The notes under the pieces were generated by a model that saw nothing but the letters and a program-made list of their open reading frames with translations, had not been told where the DNA came from and did not search any database. Both the position numbers and the translations under genes were made by a program. From Vermamoeba vermiformis (taxonomy: Eukaryota; Tubulinea; Echinamoebida), in contig JBEWZL010000131.1 of NCBI GenBank assembly GCA_045837725.1, forward strand, positions 1-30,188: a stretch of DNA of 30,188 nucleotides, in the 5' to 3' direction. Below are positions 22,668 to 30,188 of the stretch, one piece after another. Numbering within the stretch: position 1 is the stretch's first letter; each line of letters opens with the position of its first letter.

Positions 22668-23206
22668 GGACAAAAAAGTTGTAAAATATCGTTTATTTAT
22701 TTCAATAAAACGTCAGCAGAAATGGCGGACACTAAATTATGTAGCAGTAGTGATATCGGCTCTAATAGTTCTGCAGCATTGAGGGAAAGGATTTGCAAAC
22801 AAGATCTAAACATGTCTCGAAAACAATAATAATATAACAAGTTTGTCTGAAATTGTGCGCATAATCGTATCCTGAAAGTGCCGCAAAAACTTTGGCCATT
22901 TACATAATTTTTTTATTATCCCGAAAACTCAATTTTTTGTTAAACGCTCGTGGAAATTTTACTCCCATTCCGAGCGGTACTACTAGTTTTGGTGACGCAA
23001 CGCAAATTCTCAAGAAAACCGAACAGAATGAACTTCGTTTTGTTCCTTTGTGCGGTAAAGAAGCGGGCTTGCCTTGCAATGTGGTGTTTATTCCGACACG
23101 GCAAACACAATACAACCGATTTCTCGCGTGATCGTCTCGAGATCTTGACTCTTCGCAGTGCGCACAAAGCAGTAGTACCGACGCTCGTTTCTGATAGAAT
23201 AACACC
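22668..23206. other. Intergenic region
   Basis: Lies between the coiled-coil gene and SDHB, both on the plus strand. It contains an aataaa signal near 22704. Open frames at 22892-23131 and on the opposite strand have no start context, domain or exon structure I can defend. Confidence 0.5.
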
Positions 23207-24092
23207 ATGTTAAAGCGATCTGGCATCTCCGCCGCCCAAAATCTTTTCGGATCGAAGGCTGGAGTACCCTCAAAGACGATTATGTTGGGCAAAATGATTT
23301 TTAACAAGAAGCAAGGCCGAGGCATGTTGTTCGACAGTACGTTCTCACTAATTAACATCGGAAAATGTTTCTAATTAATACGTTTCTGGTTCTGTGATAA
23401 ATTATTATTATTAGAGCACTTCGATATGAGATATAAAGAAGAACCCGAGAAGCACGTAACCGGGACTGTTACTTTTGAAATATATCGTGTTAACAGAGAA
23501 TCGACCAATCCAAAACCATACATACAAATCTTCAAAGTTAACACAGCTGAATGCGGCCCCATGATTCTCGATGCTTTGATTAAGATTAAAAACGAAGCGG
23601 ACCCTACTCTCACCTTCAGAAGATCGTGTCGTGAGGTAAGGACGCTGCTTAAAATATCAAGGATTAATTATTGCTTAATTATTGGTCTATTGTCCAAGTT
23701 ATTACAATTTATTTCTTGATATGAATAGGGTATTTGTGGCAGTTGCGCCATGAACATTTCTGGAACTAATACACTGGCTTGCACAAAGAAGATTGCTGAT
23801 GCTGTTGACTCTAAGAACAATGCCAGGTAAGTTTCTATTAAAACACTTCAGTGCTTTTCCTTACAACATTTCAAAGTGACAAAAATTTATACATTATCTT
23901 AGGATCTTCCCCCTTCCCCACATGCCTATTATTAAAGATTTGGTTCCTGACCTCAGCAACTTTTTCCAACAAGTAAAGTCTATCAAGCCTTGGCTCGAGC
24001 CTCGTATCGAACCTGGTCGTGAGAACAAAGAGGTTCTTCAATCTCCTGCTATGCGTAAACAACTTGATGGCCTTTATGGGACGAACTTTTAA
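23207..24092 (+). pseudogene. SDHB: Succinate dehydrogenase iron-sulfur subunit, 5' part, interrupted by transposon
   Basis: Four exons (23207-23336, 23412-23635, 23729-23826, 23903 onward) encode the N-terminal part of complex II subunit B, which passes electrons from FAD to ubiquinone in mitochondria. The start MLKRSGISAAQNLFG is a plausible mitochondrial targeting peptide. The plant-type ferredoxin domain is complete, with the [2Fe-2S] Cys at 116, 121, 124 and 136 ([17 protein letters not shown]). The frame continues [20 protein letters not shown] to KQLDGLY (residue 209). Here the family continues with a Glu and then CxxCxxC. Instead the transposon terminus begins and the frame stops at 24090-24092. 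The domain carrying the [4Fe-4S] and [3Fe-4S] clusters is therefore missing from this window. The rest of the gene may lie beyond the window end. Confidence 0.93.
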
Positions 24093-24152
24093 CAAGGTGA
24101 AAAATATCCCACTATCAAACTGTAGACTTTACACTTTTAATATAAACTTTAC
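24079..24152 (+). repeat. Left terminal inverted repeat of the transposon
   Basis: Starts ggacgaac and pairs with 30115-30188. Mismatches to the right copy are at TIR positions 16, 38, 42, 47 and 63. The inner half contains copies of the aaactttacac motif, which continue to about 24172. The stop codon that ends the SDHB frame lies inside it. Confidence 0.93.
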
Positions 24153-24180
24153 ACTTTTAGTCTAAACTTTCTGTTAATAA

Positions 24181-26925
24181 TCAGTGGGTGCCTTCCTTTG
24201 CTCGGTATTGTTTTGCAACTTCATAAACAATCTTTCTAATATACCCTTTGGTATATTTCTCTTCAAATACATCATGTGCCAAGAAGTACAGGAGATTGAA
24301 GGATATGCCTTGTTTTTCAGCTTTGACCCTATTCAAGCCTGCAATGCACTTTTGAATGTCTTCTTGTGAAACCTTTGGATAATTTGCTTTTCGTGTTGTA
24401 AAGTGAAGGAACTTCAAATCTTCCATTGTACTGAAGGACAATAGTTGTGCAAAGGTTTCTCCAGCATTAAGAGAGTATGGCGTAGTCAGCTTTAAAGATA
24501 GCTGCACCATTTCATGTAGTTTAGTTGCCAATGGATTATCATTCAGCTTATTTTCCTTGCTGGGAAAATGCAGTGTTAGTAGTGAGTGTAAAGTTGACAG
24601 TACGCACCTGTAATTGAACAGAAATTGCAAATGTGTAATAATAGCATTTAGTAGCTCGAATGAACAGGAACCACTGTAGAAAGGTGAAGATTTTTTCAGG
24701 TACTTATGCCATGCCTCATTTGCATTAGTTCCCCGTTTAAACTCTTTTAAAGACGCTGAGTTCAAAACTGCTTTTGAGTATCCAGCTTTGTCACTCAAAA
24801 AATTGTTTACAGCACCTTCCACTTTGGTGGTAAAAATTGAAGGGAAGCTTGCTGGCTTTGGAGAGCCACTGAACGAGTAATGTTAGTGTAAAGTGTAAAG
24901 TTTGCACTTTAAATTTTACCCTGTTATTGTTTCGGCCAAATTTTCGATAAACAGCTGCATATCTTTGTCGTTATCTCGGTTTGCTGCCCTATATGTATCC
25001 AGCCATAAATGTAATTCGTTATGTAGGAACTCTGCCGTTGGGGATTGCTTGTTGGCAAGTTGAGCAAATATGGCACTCAAATCCTTTTTACAACTGTAGT
25101 AATCTGGTAAAAGAAGTCAAAATGAGAATAACAATTTGTTATGTTACCTGGGTGATTGTGGGCTAACACAGTATCTATTCTATGGATCACATGCCACACA
25201 TCCTGGCAGGTTTTTGGTGGATTGTTTGCATTTGGAAATGAATTCCAAAAAGCTTTTTCAATCACACTCTTATCTATGTGCATAAATTTAATAGTTAGTA
25301 GCTGGTTTTAGTAAATTGTTAGGTACCTTTGCGGCTATCATCAGTAAAAATGTGAGTTGTCACAGGAGCAGGTAGAAGGTCAAAAATTGCTTTCAACTCA
25401 GAGAACATGTAACTTCGTTCATCTGATGGTACTAATTTAGTACGTAGCACTTGGCCATGTTCATTTAAGATGGACAGCAAAGAAGCCTTGACTTGTACCT
25501 GCAATGGTAAACTGTAAACTTTACAGTAAGAAAAATTTATTGTCCCTTACCCTTTTGCCATCAGACACAGCAGACAAAGCAGAGGCTATTTTATATGTGT
25601 GGTCTATCCGCAGAACAGCTCCAGTAGATTTTACCAAATGTGATGTGTAGTTGTTGAAAAACTGTTGTTGCATGCGAAACTTATACAGATACAGGGCTTC
25701 CAATGTTGAAGAAGATATTACATAACTATCTTCAACAGATTGTAGAACTTTAGGAATATCATCCTCAACGAATACATGTGTGAACAGTGCCTGAACAACC
25801 TCATTATAAAAAAGAATGTAAAGTGTATAGTTTACACTTGCCATTCTAAGTTTATGCGTTAAGTTTGCAACCCAACCAGTAAATATTGCTCGGGATAGAG
25901 CTGAAAAGTTGAAACAATGGTCTGGGATTGTATTGAATATGTACTCAAGGAAGTGGGTTGTCACCACAGTTCTATCAAACACTACAATTTGAGGGGTAAC
26001 TTCATAGTCCTGCAGTTCCAACTGTAGTAAAGAGAATCTACAATCATGTATCTGGCAATAATAGCGGTGATATTGAAGGAGGAATGGTGTTGAAACATCA
26101 TAGCAGCGGTGTCGTAAATTATGGCCGTTCAATGAAATTTTGCACTTCTCATCCTACAATAAGTTAGTCAAAATGACAATAAAAAATGATACACGGTACC
26201 TGTTGGTGCTTGTTGCAGTACTGAGGAATGTACGAAAGCATATTCACTTTTTGCTTAGCTTGCCAAAGTTGAAGGTGTTCTACTGGCATGACTGATTCGA
26301 TTGATGAAGCAAGATCATCCTCTCGTTGAGTATTAAAAACCGGTGGCTCATGGTCATCAATTAACAGCTGAGAAAGGCTTGAAATAAGAGGCTCCATGGG
26401 GTCAGTATCTGCAGAATTGGATTAGTGTAAAGTGTAAAGTGTAAAGTATAAAGTGTGCCACACGGTAAACTTTCCAATGGGCGAGACCAATTCCCGCGCT
26501 TTTTAACCGTTACCTTTTGCTTTTTCTTCTTTCATTAGTTGTGCCTTCGATGTCTTTGACCTCTCTGGTTTATGTACTGGGGCAATACGAGCCTTTGTTT
26601 GTTTTTGTGTGTGTGGTAACCGTTCTTTGTCCGTTTTCAAAGTTGTGGCTGTTTTAATTTTGAGCACATCTGTTAAAAAATTAGAAAAGTGTGGGAAAAT
26701 ATATTAAAATAATTGACCTGCACTATGCATCATAGCTTGTTGATGCTGCTTCATCTCCTTTTTAGATCTCTTTGTTATGCCACAGATGGCGTTTTTTTTG
26801 TAATTGAAAAGCTGGCAAGTGTAATAAACCTTGTGGTTACCAGCCTTTCCAAAAGTAATTTTTTGGTGACAGGTGTAATCTTTACTGTCACTATCAAGTT
26901 GCACCAGTGTAAACTTGTTCGACAT
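24181..26925 (-). CDS. DDE-type transposase of the element
   Basis: Ten minus-strand exons (26718-26925, 26514-26669, 26200-26408, 25842-26153, 25551-25790, 25327-25498, 25148-25273, 24920-25103, 24608-24868, 24181-24559) give about 748 residues. The N-terminus has a possible zinc-binding site (C37, C48, H61, H67 in YYTCQLF, AICGITK, KQHQQAMMH), then a basic linker. The catalytic core appears as D358 (LRIDHTYKIAS), D428/429 (THIFTDDSRK) and E587 (KRGTNANEAWHKYL), spaced as in RNase H-fold transposases. A CQDVWHVIHRID segment after the second Asp recalls the C..H insertion of MULE-type enzymes, but the rest does not let me assign a superfamily. One intron (25791-25841) uses a GC donor; it is a multiple of three and carries the element's repeat motif. 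The ATG choice is set by the divergent gene 43 bp away. It looks intact. Confidence 0.83.
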
Positions 26926-26968
26926 CTTGGTCGCCAAAAAATAAATAACTGCAACGAGTAACGCAACG
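26926..26968. promoter_or_regulatory. Bidirectional promoter of the transposon
   Basis: Only 43 bp separate the two divergent start codons. The spacer includes an AT-rich ataaataa stretch that could serve as a TATA-like element. Transcription of each gene may start inside the other gene's 5' end, or both 5' UTRs must be very short. Confidence 0.6.
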
Positions 26969-29900
26969 ATGTCACAGTATAATACAAGATCTAGGGGACG
27001 TGCCCTAGAAGCAGATAATAATAATAACAACTCAAAAAAAAGACGTCGCAGCTCAGATTCGAATTCGGCAGAGCACTCAGGTGAAGAAAATGTTACCAAA
27101 AAACGTAAAACAGGTAAATATATATGCAAAATATTTTTTTTAACGTCCCTGTATATTTTTTATAATTTTCTGTGTCGGATTCCACATTTGCTAATCCGCG
27201 CCAGATGGCAACAACAACGGAGCTGAACGTGATGCTAATAGCATCAATAAAGAGGACGATCAACGTGACCACGCGCCCGGCAAGTCCCGCTCCGAGAAGC
27301 AAACAGGTAAGGCTTGTCCCGAATTTTTCAAAATTCCGCATTTGCTAATCTCGCACCAGATCGCAACAACAAAGCTGAAGAAACCGATGCTGATAGCATC
27401 AATAATAAGGACGACCAACGTCCTCACGCGCCCAGCAAGTCTCGCTCCGAGCAGCGAACAGGTAAGTCTCATCTCGAATCTAAAGAAATTCCAATTTCGC
27501 TAATCTCGCACCAGATCGAAACAACAACAGTGCGGAAGCAGAAGCTAATACTGTTGATAAGGAGAATGACCAGCGTCCTCACGCGCCCAGCAAGTCCCGC
27601 TCCGAACAGCTAACAGGTAAGTCTCATCTCGAATCTAAAGAAATTCCAGTTTCGCTAATCTCGCAACAGATCGAAACAACAAAGCGGAAGAAACCGATGC
27701 TGATAGCATCAATAACAAGGACGACCAGCGTCCTCACGCGCCCAGCAAGTCCCGCTCCGAGCAGCAAACAGGTAAGTCTCATCTCGAATCTAAAGAAATT
27801 CCAATTTCGCTAATCCCGCACCAGATCGCAACAACAACAGTGCGGAAGCAGATGCTAATAGCGTTGATGTCGAGAATGACCAGCGTCCTCACGCGCCCAG
27901 CAAGTCTCACTCCGAGCAGCAAAAAGGTAAGTCTCATCTCGAATCTCCAAATCTAATTTTTTGCTAATCTCATGTCAGCTAACAACAATAACGGAGCTGA
28001 AAGTGATGGCAATAGCGCCGATGAGGAGGACGATCAGCGTCCTCACATGCCTGGCAAGTCCCGCTCCGAGCAGCGAACAGGTAAGTCTCATCTCGAATCT
28101 AAAGAAATTCCACTTTCGCTAATCTAGCACCAGATCGCAACAACAAAGGTGCTGAAACTGATGGTGATAGCGCCGATGAGGAGGACGACCAGCGTCCTCA
28201 CGTGCCTAGCAATTCCCACCCCAAGCAGCAAAAGGGTAAGTCTCATCTCAATCTGAAGCGAATTCGCATTCACTAATCCCGCACCAGATCGTAACACCAA
28301 AGCTGCTGAAACTGATGGAAATAATGCCGATGATGAGGATGATCAACGCGCTCATGCACCTGGCAAGTCCCGCTCTGAGAAGCGTACGGGTAAGTCTCAT
28401 CTCGAATCTCAACAAATTCCACTTTCGCTAATCCCGCACCAGATCGCGACAACAAAGGTGCTGCCAAGAAAACAAATAGTCGTAGCAAACGCACAAATGA
28501 TCGCTCAAACATTTCCGACAAATCCGATGAAGAAAAAGAGCAAGGTAAGTTACATTTAAAAAAATCTTTGGTGATCTAACTCTGAATTTGCTCTGCAGCT
28601 GACTTAAGTGATGCAAATAGCAGCGAGGAGCGCAGCAATCATACTACCAGCAAGAATAGCAAGCCTCGCAGGGAGACAACAGCAAAGCAGCAGCAGGAAA
28701 AGAAAACTAAGCAAACATCCTTGCCCGAAGGTACGTACAGCTGTAGACTTTACACTGTAAACTTTACACTGTAAACTTTACACTAACCGCGTTCGTTGGC
28801 AGGCTTACGTGACGCCTCAGCCCAACCATATGCTACTGCAGATGTTTTAGCAACTGTCCACAAATCGTCTCTTGTTGCTGTTCTGGGGCAGGGTGAAGAG
28901 ACATGGTATGCTATTGTGAAGGCACCACCAAAAAAGAAGACCTCTTCTGCACATCTGACTGTTGATTGGTTGGAAGTTGCACGAACAGCTAGCAATGGTG
29001 CTCTAATCCTTCAGAATTCCGATGAAAGTCCCTCAATCATTGAGCTCGGAGCAGTGTTGGATGTCGTGCGTCACACACCCATAGTGGGTGGAACTTCAAT
29101 GGTGGACAAGGCAGAACAAAAGAGGCTTGCTGGAATTCGTATGTCAAACAAAATATCATTATTTGCTCTAATTGTGGCAAAGGGGAGAGAATAGTGACCC
29201 AAAGTGCAAAAAAGAAGAGCAAAAAGGGAGCGAAATCGTAAGTGAAACTGTAAACTTTACACTTTACACTTTACACTTACTTATTTTCCAGGGTACCAAT
29301 TGATGTTGAGGAGGAGATAGAAGAAGGCGAACCTGAACAAGCCCGTACTCCTGTATCTAAGCATAAAAAGGCACCTTTGTAAGCATATTAATTACACATA
29401 TATGCACTGTTACTAATTGCACTAGGCCTGCACCAGCCAAACAACAAAAGCCTGTAGACGGTTACGATGCTGGGGAGGTTGGTGAATCTGGTGAAGAAGA
29501 AAATAACCTTGAAGAAACACCAACCGCCATTTCAGAATTTTCGCATGAATGTGGAGTCACAGTGTCTTCAGTCTATGAAAAAACTGATGCATGTAAGTGC
29601 CCCATTACTTGTTTTATTTAATCTAATCTCTGTTCAAGGGGAACTCAGGCTTGGCAAGTTCATACTTTGGTTAACAAAAAGAGGACTGATGCAAAAATCG
29701 TTTTTGCTGGGCCCTACTGGGCAAGCCAGGGGGGCTACCTCCTCTTCCCTGCACCAGTATTTATACTACCGTACGTGCCACTGAAATATGTAAACTGTAA
29801 ACTTTACACTAACAACTTTACAGTAACCCACGCTTTTCTGAATGTCAAGCTACCTACTGCCCAAAAAAAGCGTTCTGTGTTGCTTGGTGCTGGATTACCT

Positions 29901-30098
29901 GAAGGTGCACATCACAACTACACTTTGCTGCAGTACTCTTTCATTACAAAAGAGGTCGAGAATGAGACTCTTGCGTTCAAGACTTTGGCTACAGCTCATA
30001 ATTGGATGCTTGAAAAGTCACTTGCTTTGTTTGAGTTCTCAGTGGGCGCAAAGAACAACACAATTTACATTTGTATTCCTCCATTGAGGCCATTTTAA
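26969..30098 (+). CDS. Accessory protein of the transposon with 34-residue exon repeats
   Basis: Seventeen exons sum to 2235 nt (744 residues): 26969-27113; nine exons of 102 nt (27205-27306, 27360-27461, 27515-27616, 27670-27771, 27825-27926, 27979-28080, 28134-28235, 28288-28389, 28443-28544); then 28599-28730, 28803-29138, 29195-29237, 29292-29378, 29426-29592, 29639-29770, 29824-30098. The N-terminus is basic (MSQYNTRSRGRALEA, KKRRRSS; likely nuclear localisation). Residues 49-354 are charged 34-residue repeats (DRNNKAEETDADSI type). Residues about 405-500 look globular (VLATVHKSSLVAVLG, TWYAIVKAP, LTVDWLEVA), faintly like a BAH or Tudor-type beta-barrel. The C-terminus (LPTAQKKRSVLLGAGLPEGA to IYICIPPLRPF) is also folded-looking. 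Function is unknown: DNA or chromatin binding in transposition is an inference. It could be two genes split near 28730-28803, but phases support one. Confidence 0.72.
27205..28544 (+). repeat. Tandem array of nine 102-nt exons with near-identical introns
   Basis: Nine exons of exactly 102 nt, all in phase 1, are separated by introns of 52-53 nt, giving a 155-bp unit. Exons typically begin atcgcaacaacaaa and end gagcagcgaacag. Introns share gtaagtctcatctcgaatct and end cgctaatctcgcaccag, some differing at one or two bases. The last copy (28443-28544) keeps the length but has diverged in its second half. The array arose by tandem duplication of an exon plus intron. Confidence 0.92.
28745..28786. 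repeat. Intron-borne copies of the transposon motif
   Basis: Three consecutive copies of tgta(a/g)actttacac lie in the intron 28731-28802 of the accessory gene. Similar clusters lie in introns at 24560-24607 (weak), 24869-24919, 25499-25550, 25791-25841, 26409-26513, 29238-29291 and 29771-29823, and just inside both termini. The motif is partly palindromic (gtaaa...tttac). Confidence 0.85.
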
Positions 30099-30114
30099 GT
30101 TTGTAACGTTAGAA

Positions 30115-30188
30115 GTAAAGTTTATTTTAAAAGTGTAAAGTTTACACTTTAATAGTGGGATATTTTTCACCTCGTTAAAAGTTCGTCC
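30115..30188 (-). repeat. Right terminal inverted repeat of the transposon
   Basis: Inverted copy of 24079-24152, ending in gttcgtcc at the last base of the window. It begins 17 bp after the stop codon of the accessory gene and contains gtgtaaagtttacac. Confidence 0.93.

Larger units (their letters stand above)
24079..30188. mobile_element. DNA transposon with 74-bp TIRs and two divergent genes
   Basis: The left end (from 24079) and the reverse complement of the right end (from 30188) both begin ggacgaacttttaac and match at 69 of 74 positions. The element is 6110 bp. It contains a leftward transposase gene and a rightward accessory gene whose starts are 43 bp apart. Their stop codons lie about 30 bp (left) and 17 bp (right) inside the terminal repeats. 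Both genes look intact and use many host-like introns of about 50 nt. The left flank is an SDHB exon; the right flank is outside the window, so the target-site duplication cannot be read. The superfamily is not assigned: the ends do not fit CACTA, mariner, hAT or piggyBac termini. The closely matching ends and open genes suggest a recent insertion. Confidence 0.9.

Noticed and set aside
22900-23358. 152-codon minus-strand open frame overlapping the SDHB start
   Set aside because: It is antisense to the SDHB first exon and has no family features.
26926-27129. Upstream extension of the transposase frame by 68 codons
   Set aside because: It would run antisense through the first exon of the divergent accessory gene; the ATG at 26925 gives a sensible start.
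27205-28544. CRISPR-like or satellite interpretation of the 155-bp repeats
   Set aside because: Every unit has a GT-AG intron and a 102-nt open exon in one shared phase, so coding exon duplication explains it better.
24079-30188. Virus-like or Polinton-type element
   Set aside because: It is only 6 kb, and I see no polymerase, integrase, packaging ATPase or capsid-like protein; two genes and a DDE core fit an ordinary DNA transposon.

Overview
The window comes from a compact nuclear genome of a eukaryote, most likely a single-celled one. Genes lie a few hundred bases apart on both strands. Most are cut by short GT-AG introns, typically 45-60 nt. The mix of families (ENA-type P-ATPase, PMP3 proteolipid, hemerythrin-domain protein, ISG12-like protein, SPPL protease, F-box/armadillo protein) fits a protist or a fungus-related lineage, but I cannot name the species from sequence alone.

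Layout, left to right. 1-1900: a damaged-looking F-box-like gene and a small unknown ORF. 2080-2754: an intronless multi-pass membrane protein. 3065-3334 (-): a PMP3/UPF0057 proteolipid. 4355-5177: a hemerythrin (HHE) protein. 5932-7550: methionine aminopeptidase 2. 8193-9772: a secreted, probably GPI-anchored protein. 10178-10671: a small ISG12/IFI6-27-like membrane protein. 11153-14666: a type IID (ENA-like) cation P-ATPase in 11 exons. 14876-18106: an F-box protein with armadillo-like helices in 14 exons. 18209-19951 (-): an SPPL-type intramembrane aspartyl protease. 20195-22667: a long coiled-coil protein with a Pro/Thr/Ser-rich, acidic tail. 23207-24092: the 5' part of the succinate dehydrogenase iron-sulfur subunit gene (SDHB).

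The SDHB reading frame stops at 24078/24079, where a DNA transposon of about 6.1 kb begins. The element runs to the last base of the window (24079-30188). It has 74-bp terminal inverted repeats that match at 69 positions. It carries two divergent multi-exon genes starting 43 bp apart in its middle. The leftward gene encodes a DDE-type transposase with a Cys/His N-terminus and a C..H segment after the second Asp. The rightward gene encodes a 744-residue protein with nine consecutive exons of exactly 102 nt (34-residue charged repeats) and a more globular C-terminal half. A short repeated motif (core tgtaaactttacac) sits in both termini and in about eight of the element's introns, but not in its exons. 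I think it is the likely recognition site of the element's own proteins.

The host genes are unrelated housekeeping, membrane and regulatory genes with no operon-like logic. The transposon is the unusual part: I could not place it in a named superfamily. Its exon array, intron-borne motifs and insertion into an essential mitochondrial gene are the most interesting observations here.
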